This document shows, in pieces, positions 41,703-51,245 of a stretch of 53,970 nucleotides of DNA. A model generated the notes under the pieces. It ran no database searches and was not told the origin of the DNA. It worked only from the letters and a program-made list of their open reading frames with translations. Position numbers and translations under genes: made by a program. The stretch comes from Candidatus Bathyarchaeota archaeon (GTDB lineage Archaea; Thermoproteota; Bathyarchaeia; Bathyarchaeales; Bathycorpusculaceae). Position 1 is the first letter of the stretch; the number at the start of each line of letters is the position of its first letter. The stretch lies in the NCBI GenBank assembly GCA_013388905.1, contig JACAEI010000035.1:1-53970 (forward strand), written 5' to 3'.

Positions 41703-44700
41703 TTGAACAGTCCAACGAGTAAAGCATATCATCAGTATGTTGAAAGCCTGGAAAATCAACTTGCGCAATTGTACAGTATAAGCGAAAAAGCCAGAGCGAA
41801 GGGCTTTGACCCAGCACTAAGCACTGAGTGTAAAATTGCTAGAGACTTGGCGGATCTTGTGGAAGGGCTTGTGGGACCTAAAGGTGTCGCCGAGAGCATC
41901 AGAGAGTTAAGCTTAAAACTTCCAAGAGAAGAATTGGCGTTTAAAGTTGCTGAAGAAATTGTTTATGGCAAATTTGGACACATGGATGCTGAACCAGCAG
42001 CTGAACAAGCCATACGCACTGCTTTGGCAATTCTTACAGAGGGTTTAACTGCTGCACCTTTAGAAGGAGTGGCAAAGGTAAAAATTAAAACAAACAAAGA
42101 TCGCAGTCGCTATCTTGCAATTTACTTTGCGGGGCCAATAAGGTCTGCCGGAGGAACTGATCAAGCTTTAACGTTGGTTGTGGGAGATTTTGTAAGGCGA
42201 CTCTTAGGACTTGACCGCTATAAGCCTACAGAAGAGGAAATATCACGATTTCTGGAAGAGATAAGACTCTATGAACGCTCTGTAGGACGTTTTCAATATC
42301 ATGTTTCAGATGAAGAGTTGCGAAAGGCACTTCAGTGGCTTCCTGTAGAAGTCACCGGGACAGAATCAAACCCTGTTGAAGTTTCTTCTTTCCGGAATCT
42401 TCCTAGAATAGAGACAAACCGTGTAAGAGGCGGAGCTCTCAGAGTTGTGAATGACGGAGTTGTTGGACGCGCTTTAAAGGTTTTAACCATAATTGAAAAG
42501 CTTGGGATTCAAGGGTGGGATTGGCTAAAGGAGTTCCGTAAAAGGTCAGAGAGAAAATCGTCTGGTTTTATGGATGAAGTTATTGCAGGCCGCCCCGTAT
42601 TCTCTTTTCCTTCGACGCGTGGCGGTTTTCGCCTAAGATATGGTAGGGCGCGAAACACTGGTTTGGCTGCTATAGGTGTACATCCCGCTACTATGCTTGC
42701 ACTTCAAGGTTTTCTTGCTGCTGGCACTCAAATGCGTTTGGAACTCCCAGGAAAAGGTGGCATTGCTGTTCCTGTCGACACCATAGAGCCGCCTGTTGTT
42801 CTGCTAAAGGACGGTTCTGTAGTTAAAGTATCCAGTGAAAAATTGTTTAAGCAAATAAAAAGTGAAATTGAGAAAATCCTCTTTTTAGGCGACATCTTAA
42901 TCAGCTTTGGAGATTTCTTGTATAATAGTAAACGCCTTGCCCCTTCTGGGTACGTTGAGGAATGGTGGGCTGAGGATTTGCTAAATGCTCTTATGAAAAA
43001 ATTTAACGGTGATTTTGAAGAAGCTGCAGACACCATAAATATTCAAGCAGAAAAACTAAAAGCCTTTTTAGTCGATCCTTTTGCCAACAAGCCTACTATC
43101 AATGAAGCAATAATGTTATCACTAATATTGAAAGTGCCGCTTCATCCATCTTTCACATTTTTTTGGTCTAATCTTGCATCAATTAAAGAGCTTGTAGTAT
43201 TAAAAAATTGGTTGCAAGACTCAGAAGTGGTGCGTGAAGACGATGCCGTTTGTAAAGTTGTTGGTGAAATGGAGACAAATGTGAAAAGGGCTTTGGAGAA
43301 AATATGTTTACCACATAAAGTTGTAGACAAAAAAATCGCTATTGAAGGTGATGATGCGCATTCTTTTGCTTTTTCTCTTGGCTGCAATAACTCTAATAAT
43401 ACAGACTTTTCTTCAGCTAGATCTCCTTTGGAAGCAATTGGTATTTTATCAAACGTTCAAGTTAGAGAGAAAGCTGCTACCTTTATAGGCGCTCGAATGG
43501 GGCGACCAGAAAAAGCTAAAAGGCGCGAAATGAAGCCAATTGTGCATGTTCTTTTTCCAGTAGGCTTGGCTGGAGGTTCTCAGAGGGATGTTTTGGAAGT
43601 AGCCGAGAAAGAACCGGTTTTCGTTGAAGTTGTCAAACGCAAATGCCCAAAATGCGGCACTTTTACCTTTAGGGTTAAATGCTCTTCTTGTGATTCTGAA
43701 ACACTTTATGAAAGGTCTTGTCCCCGTTGTGGAAAAAATCTAAAAGAGGAAATGTGCCCAATCTGCAAATTACCAGCTAAAAAATATCAAAAGCAAGCTA
43801 TTAATTTTAGAGAATTGTTGGAGAATTCCTGCGGTCGCCTAGGCGTTTCTGTCCCTAAAATTTTAAAGGGAGTCAAAAGTTTAATGAATGAGACAAAATC
43901 TCCAGAAATCATGGAAAAAGGAATCTTACGCGCAAAATATGACCTATCTGTTTACAAAGATGGAACAATACGATTTGACACAACTAATGCTCCATTAACT
44001 CATTTTAAACCAGCCGAAATTGGAGTCCCGATTAAGAAGCTTATACAGCTTGGCTACGTTCAAGACGTTAATGGTGTGCCACTGACTGATCCAAATCAGA
44101 TATGTGAACTCAAACTTCAAGATGTCATTATTCCAACCAAATGTGCTGAATATTTTGTACATGTCGCAAACTTTTTGGATGCACTTTTAATGAAGATTTA
44201 TGGGCTTCCATCTTATTACAATATTAAGCAGGTAGAAGACATTGTTGGACACTTGATTGTTGGCTTGGCTCCTCACACTTCTGTTGGTATTTTAGGTCGG
44301 GTGATAGGTTTTACTGGGCTTAGTGTCTGCTATGCACATCCAATTTGGCATTCGGCTAAAAGAAGAGATTGTGACGGCGACGAAGATGCCTTAATGCTGG
44401 GGCTAGACACGCTTCTAAATTTCTCTCGTGTTTATTTGCCCGCACAGATAGGTGGAATAATGGATGCGCCGTTGCTCTTAATTCCAATTGTCAATACGCA
44501 AGAAGTGCAGCGACAAGCGCATGATGCTGATGTTGCTAAAGCGTATCCTGTCGAGTTCTACGAGAAAACTTGGGAGAACGTGGAGGCAAGATATGTCTGT
44601 CGCATTATCGATTTAATTGAACATCGGCTTGGAACGGAGGCACAGTTTGAAGGCTTCCAGTTTACAACTCCAGTTTCAAACATAAACATGGGAAATACTG

Positions 44701-45122
44701 AAAGTGTCTATAAACGCTTCAAAACAATGGTAGAAAAGATGAACAGCCAGCTTGAGTTATCAGAGAAAATCCAAGCAGTAGATGCTAGAAAGGTGGCCTT
44801 AAAAGTTTTAACCAAACACTTTATTCGAGACATTGCTGGAAATCTGCGAGCTTTTTCAACGCAGAGTTTTAGATGTAAATCATGTAACAAGCGCTTCCGC
44901 CGCCCACCATTACATGGCAGATGTGTATTTTGTGGAGGTTCGTTAACCCTAACAGTGTATCGCGGCGGCATTGAAAAATACTTGGAGGCAGCGCAGCAAT
45001 TGATTGAAAAATACAAGCTACCGCAATATTATGCTCAAAGAATCTCGCTTATGACAGAGGAAATTAACGCTTTATTTAACAGCAAAAAACCGAAACAAAT
45101 AAGCTTATCAGATTTTGCCTAA
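41703..45122 (+). CDS. DNA polymerase D large subunit DP2
   Basis: The catalytic subunit of the replicative archaeal PolD, 1139 residues and without an intein. Landmarks are AIYFAGPIRSAGGTDQAL near residue 145, zinc-binding CPKCG and CPRCGKNLKEEMCPIC near 650-690, the catalytic RRDCDGDEDALML near 887-895, PLLLIPIV and a C-terminal zinc module CKSCNKRFRRPP with CVFCGGSL near 1060-1080. DP1 is at 28709-30265. It uses a TTG start. The gap upstream (41542-41702) shows no gene. Confidence 0.96.
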   Translation: MNSPTSKAYHQYVESLENQLAQLYSISEKARAKGFDPALSTECKIARDLADLVEGLVGPKGVAESIRELSLKLPREELAFKVAEEIVYGKFGHMDAEPAAEQAIRTALAILTEGLTAAPLEGVAKVKIKTNKDRSRYLAIYFAGPIRSAGGTDQALTLVVGDFVRRLLGLDRYKPTEEEISRFLEEIRLYERSVGRFQYHVSDEELRKALQWLPVEVTGTESNPVEVSSFRNLPRIETNRVRGGALRVVNDGVVGRALKVLTIIEKLGIQGWDWLKEFRKRSERKSSGFMDEVIAGRPVFSFPSTRGGFRLRYGRARNTGLAAIGVHPATMLALQGFLAAGTQMRLELPGKGGIAVPVDTIEPPVVLLKDGSVVKVSSEKLFKQIKSEIEKILFLGDILISFGDFLYNSKRLAPSGYVEEWWAEDLLNALMKKFNGDFEEAADTINIQAEKLKAFLVDPFANKPTINEAIMLSLILKVPLHPSFTFFWSNLASIKELVVLKNWLQDSEVVREDDAVCKVVGEMETNVKRALEKICLPHKVVDKKIAIEGDDAHSFAFSLGCNNSNNTDFSSARSPLEAIGILSNVQVREKAATFIGARMGRPEKAKRREMKPIVHVLFPVGLAGGSQRDVLEVAEKEPVFVEVVKRKCPKCGTFTFRVKCSSCDSETLYERSCPRCGKNLKEEMCPICKLPAKKYQKQAINFRELLENSCGRLGVSVPKILKGVKSLMNETKSPEIMEKGILRAKYDLSVYKDGTIRFDTTNAPLTHFKPAEIGVPIKKLIQLGYVQDVNGVPLTDPNQICELKLQDVIIPTKCAEYFVHVANFLDALLMKIYGLPSYYNIKQVEDIVGHLIVGLAPHTSVGILGRVIGFTGLSVCYAHPIWHSAKRRDCDGDEDALMLGLDTLLNFSRVYLPAQIGGIMDAPLLLIPIVNTQEVQRQAHDADVAKAYPVEFYEKTWENVEARYVCRIIDLIEHRLGTEAQFEGFQFTTPVSNINMGNTESVYKRFKTMVEKMNSQLELSEKIQAVDARKVALKVLTKHFIRDIAGNLRAFSTQSFRCKSCNKRFRRPPLHGRCVFCGGSLTLTVYRGGIEKYLEAAQQLIEKYKLPQYYAQRISLMTEEINALFNSKKPKQISLSDFA

Positions 45123-45160
45123 GAAAACTTTTCTAACCCCAACGCGTAATTTGTTTTAGG

Positions 45161-45439
45161 GTGTACATGTTACGAGAAGCTTACCATCCGAACGCTTATT
45201 TAACAAATATTAAAAACATAAGGCTTGGTCTACGGGCTAGAACCCGAATACTGAATGTTTTGGATAAAGATTTTTCTAACGCTAAAACTATAGCCAAAGA
45301 AACAGGGATGCATTATGGAGTCATTATCCACCACTTAAGACTTTTGGAAGCAGAAGGAATAGTAGAGCGGAAACCTGGTAAACCACACATCTGGGCGCTT
45401 ACTGGTCTCGGTCAGAAGCGCTTAGTGAACCAAAGCTAA
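45161..45439 (+). CDS. ArsR-type winged-helix regulator
   Basis: In 92 residues it forms a small winged helix: RTRILNVLDKDFSNAKTIAKETGMHYGVIIHHLRLLEAEGIVERKP. The recognition helix HYGVIIHHLRLLEAEGIV is ArsR/MarR-like. No effector domain or metal-binding cysteines are present. It follows DP2 and overlaps the convergent MazG gene by 4 bases. The targets are unknown. Confidence 0.8.
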   Translation: MYMLREAYHPNAYLTNIKNIRLGLRARTRILNVLDKDFSNAKTIAKETGMHYGVIIHHLRLLEAEGIVERKPGKPHIWALTGLGQKRLVNQS

Positions 45440-45732
45440 AAAGTGCATTGACATGGTGAATGTCCACACTTTGGGCATTTATTAGCATATTTGTTGAAGG
45501 CCGCCTTTTCAAGGTCGATGTTGATGATGTTTGCAAGTGAAGCTAACCAAGCCATAACATCGGCAAACTCATCTTCTAGGGCTTTTTTATCATTCATTTT
45601 TAATGCTTCTCCCAATTCTTCAAGCTCCTCTTTAAGCCACTTATATGTGCCGTCAATGCCACGCTTCGAATCTCTATGGAAGTAGAGTTGACGCATCATC
45701 TTCTGGAATTCAGATACATTCAAGTCATTCAC
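45436..45732 (-). CDS. MazG-like nucleotide pyrophosphohydrolase
   Basis: The protein has 98 residues with the MazG metal-binding motif KEELEELGEAL near residue 35 and DEFADVMAWLASLANI near 60, where acidic residues bind magnesium. The C-terminal CPKCGHSPCQC adds a zinc knuckle. MazG proteins hydrolyse (d)NTPs to monophosphates, often removing damaged nucleotides. It is single-domain. Confidence 0.87.
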   Translation of the reverse strand: MNDLNVSEFQKMMRQLYFHRDSKRGIDGTYKWLKEELEELGEALKMNDKKALEDEFADVMAWLASLANIINIDLEKAAFNKYANKCPKCGHSPCQCTF

Positions 45733-45797
45733 CCATACTAGCTGAAATCAAGCAATATTTAAGAATAGATAATTTAGCTTTAATTTTGGTGAAACAA

Positions 45798-46301
45798 GTG
45801 TCAGAACATTACGTCATTCGGAAATACCAAGAAGATGATAGAGAGCAATGTCGTTCTCTGTGGAGAGAATTGGTTGAGAGGCATCGTGAAATCTACCAAG
45901 AACCAACCATTGGTGGAGAACATCCAGAAGATTATTTTGACAAACACCTAGCCAAGGTTGGCTCAGACAGGCTTTGGGTTGCTGTTCACAATTCTTTGGC
46001 GGTTGGACTTGTTGGGTTAATTATTGAAGGAAATGAGGCTGAAGTAGAGCCGCTTATAGTAAGCAAAGCTCACCGTGGTAAAGGCATAGGCAAACAGCTT
46101 ATCGAAACAGTCATTTCTGAATCCCGCCAAATGGGTATAAGGATTCTCAGCGTAAAACCAGTGGTACGAAACATACAAACTATAAAATTTCTTTACAAAC
46201 AAGGTTTCAGAAACCTTGGAGAAATTGAACTTTTCATGAGCTTCTCTGATTATTCTTGGAAGGCTGGACCGAAACTTTTCGGCTGCAAGTTCAACTTTTG
46301 A
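45798..46301 (+). CDS. GNAT-family N-acetyltransferase
   Basis: From GTG at 45798 the protein has 167 residues. It has the GNAT pattern VIRKYQEDDREQCRSLW at the start and the acetyl-CoA-binding AEVEPLIVSKAHRGKGIGKQLIETVISES near residue 95. The IKFLYKQGFRNLGEIELFM end follows the GNAT fold. The GGTGA at 45788-45792 sets the GTG as the start. The acceptor substrate is unknown. Confidence 0.87.
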   Translation: MSEHYVIRKYQEDDREQCRSLWRELVERHREIYQEPTIGGEHPEDYFDKHLAKVGSDRLWVAVHNSLAVGLVGLIIEGNEAEVEPLIVSKAHRGKGIGKQLIETVISESRQMGIRILSVKPVVRNIQTIKFLYKQGFRNLGEIELFMSFSDYSWKAGPKLFGCKFNF

Positions 46302-46347
46302 CCGCTTAATGAACACACAACAGCAAGGTTTACAATAGGATAAGATT

Positions 46348-47673
46348 TTAGCGGATTTTTATGTACTTATAGGCTTCTGTCGAATTTTCGAAGCAATAAT
46401 GGACTGTCTGATAATTTTTTCGAAACTCTGCTACATCTGCCTTTATTTTTTCTAGGGGTTCATTGTCTATAATTATGCGTTTGATGTATTCTGCTATTTC
46501 GTCCATTTCAGACTCCTTCATTCCGAGCCTTGTAACTTCTGAGACACCTAGCCTGATGCCGCCTGGGTGCATAAAGTGTCTTCCCTCCTTAATGTCCCAC
46601 GGCAATAGATTCCTGTTTATTATTATGTTTGCCTTTTCTAATGTTTCTTCGATTGTGCCACCATCGCCATACTTTGTTATGTCAATTAAAATCACATGCG
46701 ACTGTGTGAAACCCTTATGCTCTGCCAACACGTTGAATCCTCTCTCATAAAGCGCCTGTCCCAATGCCTTCGCGTTTTTCACTATCTGACTTGTATATTC
46801 TTTGCCAAACTCGAGCATCTCCGCACAGGCAATCGCTAAGCCTGCGACAGCATGCAGATGATGGTTACTGACCATTCCTGGAAATGTAGCACGTTTGATT
46901 TTGTCTGCGTATTTCTCCCAAGACAGAACTCCACCGTGTTGGGGTCCAAAGAATGTTTTATGTGTGCTTAGACTGACAACGTCTGCTCCCTCTCTAAGCG
47001 GGTCTTGGAATTGGCCTCCAGCGATGAGACCTGCAACATGTGCAGCATCGTATCCCACTGTTCCGCCTATAGAATGGATTTCTTCAGCTAATTCTTTAAC
47101 CGGATGCGGGAACGGAAAAACACTTGCACCAAACATGACAAGTTTTGGCGCTCTATTCTTTGATGTAAGCTCTTTAATTCTATTTTTTGCTTTTTCCACA
47201 TCAATGTTTAGCTCCTTATAATCTAAAGGTAGGTACTCGACAATCAAGCCTCGCACTGCACCTGCTGTGCCGCCTAGCTCTTTTTTTCCTGTTGTTATGT
47301 GCCCACCACATGGAATCGAAAGAGCCATCATTGTGTCGCCAGGCTCGGTGAAAGCCGTGTAAACAACCAAATTCGCAACAACACCTGAGATAGGTCTAAC
47401 ATCTATAAACTCTGCGTTGAAGAGCCTCTTCATTAGCTCGATGCATTTGAATTCTACTTGATCTATAAAGCGGCATCCAGCATAGACGCGTTCTCCTGGC
47501 CATCCTTCAGCATAGCGATTCCCAAAATCTGTTATGAGGGCTTCGCGGACTGCTGGGCTTGGAATATTTTCACTTGCTATAAGCGGTATGCTTTCTTGAA
47601 ACCATTTGTGATGTTGCCGTAAAAGATCAAAAGTATGGTTGTATTCATCTTGTGGGGTTAACATTGCAAACAC
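46348..47673 (-). CDS. glyA: Serine hydroxymethyltransferase
   Basis: Interconverts serine and glycine with a one-carbon carrier. In 441 residues it has IPLIASENIPSPAVREAL, GNRYAEGWPGERVYAGC, the PLP lysine in VVSLSTHKTFFGPQHGGVL, and VGYDAAHVAGLIAGG. The N-terminal Met-rich stretch and VIQSHVILID pattern are normal. In archaea the carrier may be tetrahydromethanopterin, which cannot be told from sequence. Confidence 0.92.
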   Translation of the reverse strand: MFAMLTPQDEYNHTFDLLRQHHKWFQESIPLIASENIPSPAVREALITDFGNRYAEGWPGERVYAGCRFIDQVEFKCIELMKRLFNAEFIDVRPISGVVANLVVYTAFTEPGDTMMALSIPCGGHITTGKKELGGTAGAVRGLIVEYLPLDYKELNIDVEKAKNRIKELTSKNRAPKLVMFGASVFPFPHPVKELAEEIHSIGGTVGYDAAHVAGLIAGGQFQDPLREGADVVSLSTHKTFFGPQHGGVLSWEKYADKIKRATFPGMVSNHHLHAVAGLAIACAEMLEFGKEYTSQIVKNAKALGQALYERGFNVLAEHKGFTQSHVILIDITKYGDGGTIEETLEKANIIINRNLLPWDIKEGRHFMHPGGIRLGVSEVTRLGMKESEMDEIAEYIKRIIIDNEPLEKIKADVAEFRKNYQTVHYCFENSTEAYKYIKIR

Positions 47674-47785
47674 CTTTTGGCATCACATACTCATTCGTTC
47701 ATAAATAAAATTCTTTTGAGGTGGCAAAACATTAATAATAAAGAAAATTGTAGAGTTAGTACGCTAACAATGAGGATGATACTGA

Positions 47786-47953
47786 ATGAGCAGAAAGAAG
47801 AAAGAAAAGTCATCGCCCATGCCTGCAGCAAGCGCCGGACTCCTCAGATTTTTTGAAGAAGAAACAGAAGGCGTCAAAGTTAGACCCGAAATCCTCGTAG
47901 CCTTAGCAATAGCGCTGATAATAGTGGGTGTTTTAGCAAACGTATTCTTCTAA
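47786..47953 (+). CDS. secG: Sec61-beta/SecG translocon subunit
   Basis: A 55-residue protein: basic MSRKKKEKSSPMPAASAGLLRFF, an acidic linker FEEETEGVKVRPE, then one membrane helix ILVALAIALIIVGVLANVFF. This is the archaeal Sec61-beta form, which joins SecY and SecE in the protein-conducting channel. GAGGATGAT before the ATG is a plausible ribosome site. Confidence 0.9.
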   Translation: MSRKKKEKSSPMPAASAGLLRFFEEETEGVKVRPEILVALAIALIIVGVLANVFF

Positions 47954-47965
47954 GTCATAATACTT

Positions 47966-48253
47966 TTAATGCCTAGAAGAAGAATGTAAGACTTCTATCC
48001 GCTGAGCGGAATTAAGATGGATGAATATTTCGCTTCTTTCCTCTCTGCTTGCAACCTGTGGAATAGGCTGAGCGATGGTTGCACGCATCGTTATAGCTTC
48101 AGCGTCTGAAAGCCATATCCCGGCTGGTTCCCGTGTTACAGCCATAAGTGTGCCTTCGAAGCCATAAGATGGGTCCAAAATCACGCGTATTTTTTTATTT
48201 AGATTTCTTTCAAGCATGTGGAATATGGTTAGTGGAAGAGTTTGTTCTGGCAT
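47966..48253 (-). CDS. Sm-like (LSm) RNA-binding protein
   Basis: In 95 residues it shows the Sm1 pattern KIRVILDPSYGFEGTLMAVTREPAGIWLSDAEAI and an Sm2-like HLNSAQRIEVLHS. It probably forms rings that bind oligo(U) RNA. The Sm1 region is more diverged than classical archaeal SmAP1, so it may be an SmAP3 or distant paralogue. Confidence 0.75.
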   Translation of the reverse strand: MPEQTLPLTIFHMLERNLNKKIRVILDPSYGFEGTLMAVTREPAGIWLSDAEAITMRATIAQPIPQVASREERSEIFIHLNSAQRIEVLHSSSRH

Positions 48254-48512
48254 AAGTTTCGCAAAACCTTATAATAAACACTTTAGGGATAAAACAGTTG
48301 CCCTATCGTAAATATTATTGCTTTAATGTTGAGCTACCCTTATTCCTTCGATACGATATTTCCATTTTTCACTTTCCATGTTAAATTGAAAAAGTGCATT
48401 ATGTATTGGTTGTTTAAAGAATGTCTTATTTTTAATGAATAGTTATGTGGGTTTTACGACACTTTAATATGCTTGTTATATTTCATACACCAAATCGTTT
48501 GAGAGGATAAAA

Positions 48513-50333
48513 GTGGCAACTGCGGGCTCTTTGAACCAGTCTATGGAAATGGCAGTTCAACATTACTCATCATTATTCAAGCTTCCATCATACAGAAAGA
48601 TGCTTTTACTTCAAGTTTTGATTTGTACGCTTGGTGGACTAATTTCTATAATTATTCTTTTTCCATATTATGAAGGGCTAATTAGTGGTTTGTTTCTTGG
48701 CATTTCTTTATTTCTCACTAATTTTATTGCTGACAACATTGTGAATATGTTCGTTTTAAGGCTGGACGCAGTATATGATTCGAGGCGAACTGTAGGGCTT
48801 TCCCTTTTTTGTTTGGGTTTTTGGTTCTTTTTTGATTTCATAGGTGTTGCTATTGCCACGATATTCGGGTTGTCATGGTGGGTTAGACTTTGCCTTTTAG
48901 GTTTTTCAGCTGTCATAATATTGCGTTCAATCGTGTTGTTCTCTACATCTTCCACAGATTATAACCGCCTTCTTATAACCTCTCTCTTGCAACCATTTTT
49001 CTGCATAATTCCTTTTCTTGTGTTTTGGATAGGAGTTGGCTACATGCTAAACACTTTTTTGGTGCTCTTTTTCGTTTTTTCACCAGTTATCGGAATCATT
49101 TCCAGTTTCGGCTTCATTTACTTTTTAAACGTCGTAGGGCAGCAAACGTTAGGAATTTCAACGATATCTCTTTTCAAGGCTTTTCTGCTGAACTGGATAG
49201 TAGGCTTAAATGAGCCTTTTGAAGAATTTCTTGAAGAATTAGGCGAAAGTCAAGATGTCGAGGTTTTATTAATACAATTCAGCTCCTCAAAACCTAAGGC
49301 GGTAATTGCTGTTCCCTCCATTCATCCGGGGCCATTCAAAAACGTGGGGAGTAGTCTTTTACCTTCAATGCTTAAGGCGGCTTTGGAAGAGAAACTTGGA
49401 TGCACTGTGTGTGTTCCTCATGGGTTGTTTGGTCACGAATTCGATTTAGCCTCTCAAGTGCAAAATTAAAAAGTAATAAATCATATTGTTGAGTGTGCAA
49501 AGTTTGAAGTTTTTGGAGACAAAGCGACGCCTTTTGTCAAGGTTAGTAATGGTTTGGCTACTGCATGTTGCCAAATTTTCGATAATTTTGCGTTTATCTC
49601 TTTCACTCTTGCACCTAAAACAACTGAAGATTTGCCACAGGAATTAGGTGCATTTGTCCGTAAAGAATCTCAAATGCATAGGTTGACCGGCGCTATCACT
49701 GTTAACGCACATAATAGTATCAACGGAGCAATAAACGCACAAAAAACTTTGGTAGTGTTAAAAAAAGTAGGGGCTCACTGTTTGAAAAAAGTAGATGGTC
49801 TAAAGCCACTACCTTTTGAAGTCGGTGCTGCCACAGTTTTTCCACAAAACCTCGGTCTCAAAGAAGGTATGGGGCCTGGTGGTATCACAGCGGTTGTTGT
49901 CAGAGCCGGAAAGCAGAAAGCTGTTTACGTGGTTATTGATGGCAACAACATGGTTTCTGGACTGCGTGAGAGCATCCTTTCTGCTCTAAATTTAGTAGGC
50001 ATTGATGAAGGCGAAGTTTTTACTACAGATACACATTCAGTGAACGCTGTAATATTGGGAAATCGTGGATATCACCCTATCGGGGAAGTTATACGGCACG
50101 AAACTTTAATTGAATACATCAAAAAAGCAGTGCTTGCCGCGTTGTCCGATTTAGAGCCCGTTAAAGTGGCATGTAAGAGCATAACTATTCCCAACGTCAA
50201 AGTTATCGGTCAGAAACAGCTTGAAACACTATGTCGTCTCATAGATAAAACTCTTCAAAAAGCAAAAAGGGTAATAGTCCCCCTTTTGGCTTCTAGCGGT
50301 CTACTTTTAATGTTGATTTTGATGATTGTTTAA
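48513..50333 (+). pseudogene. DUF2070 membrane protein interrupted by one in-frame TAA
   Basis: Two open stretches (48513-49466 and 49470-50330) lie in one frame separated only by TAA at 49467-49469. Read through they give 606 codons, the usual DUF2070 length. The N-terminal half has about seven membrane helices (SIIILFPYYEGLISGLFLGISL onward) then VLLIQFSSSKPKAVIAVPSIHPGPFKNVGSSLLPSML. The second half keeps LGLKEGMGPGGITAVVVRAGKQ and ends in a last helix. GTG start with GAGAGG just upstream. CAA to TAA would account for the stop. It may be decayed, mis-assembled or read through. Confidence 0.8.
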
Positions 50334-50394
50334 GCTAACACTAATAAGTCTGAACAATCCCATTTTCAATTCTCCGTATAGAAGGGCGAAAGCA

Positions 50395-50952
50395 GTGCTT
50401 AAGGAGATTAGAATCCACGGTCGTGGTGGTCAAGGTAGCGTTACTGCCGCTGAACTTTTGGCTCATGCTGCTTTCACCGAGGGCAAGTGGGTTCAAGCTT
50501 TTCCTTATTTTGGTGCAGAAAGACGGGGCGCTCCAGTTAAAGCCTTTGCAAGATTAAGCGATAAACCCATACTTGTGCATAGTCAAATTTACTATCCAGA
50601 TTATGTAATGGTGCTTGACCATGCAATCTACAAGGTTGTGGATGTAACTGAGGGCTTAAAAAAAGATGGAATAATTATTATGAACACTAGAAAGCGACCT
50701 GAAGAAATTGGCTTGAAAAATTGCCGTGTTGCCACGGTTGATGCGACGGGAATAGCTCTTGAATTAAACCTACTTGTTGCCGGATTACCTGTTGTTAACA
50801 CGTCAATTGTGGGAGCCTTCGCTAGGGCAACGGGCGAAGTTAAGTTAACAAGCGTTTTGAAAGCTGTAAAGGATACATGGTCAGGCAGTGCAGAAGAGAA
50901 AAACGCTAGAGCCGCAGAATTAGCCTATGAGCGTCTGATGAAAGGATGGTGA
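50395..50952 (+). CDS. porG: Pyruvate:ferredoxin oxidoreductase gamma subunit
   Basis: From GTG at 50395 the protein has 185 residues: [20 protein letters not shown] near the N-terminus, [21 protein letters not shown], and [16 protein letters not shown]. This is the gamma domain of 2-oxoacid oxidoreductases. It is the first gene of porGDAB, and the delta gene follows in 4 bases. An upstream extension lacks family sequence. Confidence 0.92.
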   Translation: MLKEIRIHGRGGQGSVTAAELLAHAAFTEGKWVQAFPYFGAERRGAPVKAFARLSDKPILVHSQIYYPDYVMVLDHAIYKVVDVTEGLKKDGIIIMNTRKRPEEIGLKNCRVATVDATGIALELNLLVAGLPVVNTSIVGAFARATGEVKLTSVLKAVKDTWSGSAEEKNARAAELAYERLMKGW

Positions 50953-50956
50953 GTTC

Positions 50957-51244
50957 ATGAATCGCATTCCTAAAACTCGTAAAGAAATGCCCATAACAGC
51001 ACTATCCATTCCAACCGCTGGTAGCATGGGTAAAACTGGGTCCTGGCGAACTTTCCGTCCAGAAGTCAACTATTCAAAATGCACGCGCTGCACACTTTGT
51101 TGGATTTACTGCCCAGACGTAGCTATAACACGGCAAGAAGACGATTCTCCCAAAATAGATTACGAATACTGTAAAGGCTGCGGGATATGCGCCAACGAAT
51201 GCCCTGTTAAAGCGATAACAATGTGCAGGGAGGAGAAAGAATAG
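50957..51244 (+). CDS. porD: Pyruvate:ferredoxin oxidoreductase delta subunit (2x4Fe-4S)
   Basis: In 95 residues two ferredoxin motifs bind 4Fe-4S clusters: CTRCTLCWIYCPD near residue 38 and CKGCGICANECP near 68. The N-terminal IPTAGSMGKTGSWRTFRP is typical of the delta subunit. It passes electrons from the TPP site to ferredoxin. The alpha gene starts 1 base after its stop. Confidence 0.93.
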   Translation: MNRIPKTRKEMPITALSIPTAGSMGKTGSWRTFRPEVNYSKCTRCTLCWIYCPDVAITRQEDDSPKIDYEYCKGCGICANECPVKAITMCREEKE

Positions 51245-51245
51245 G

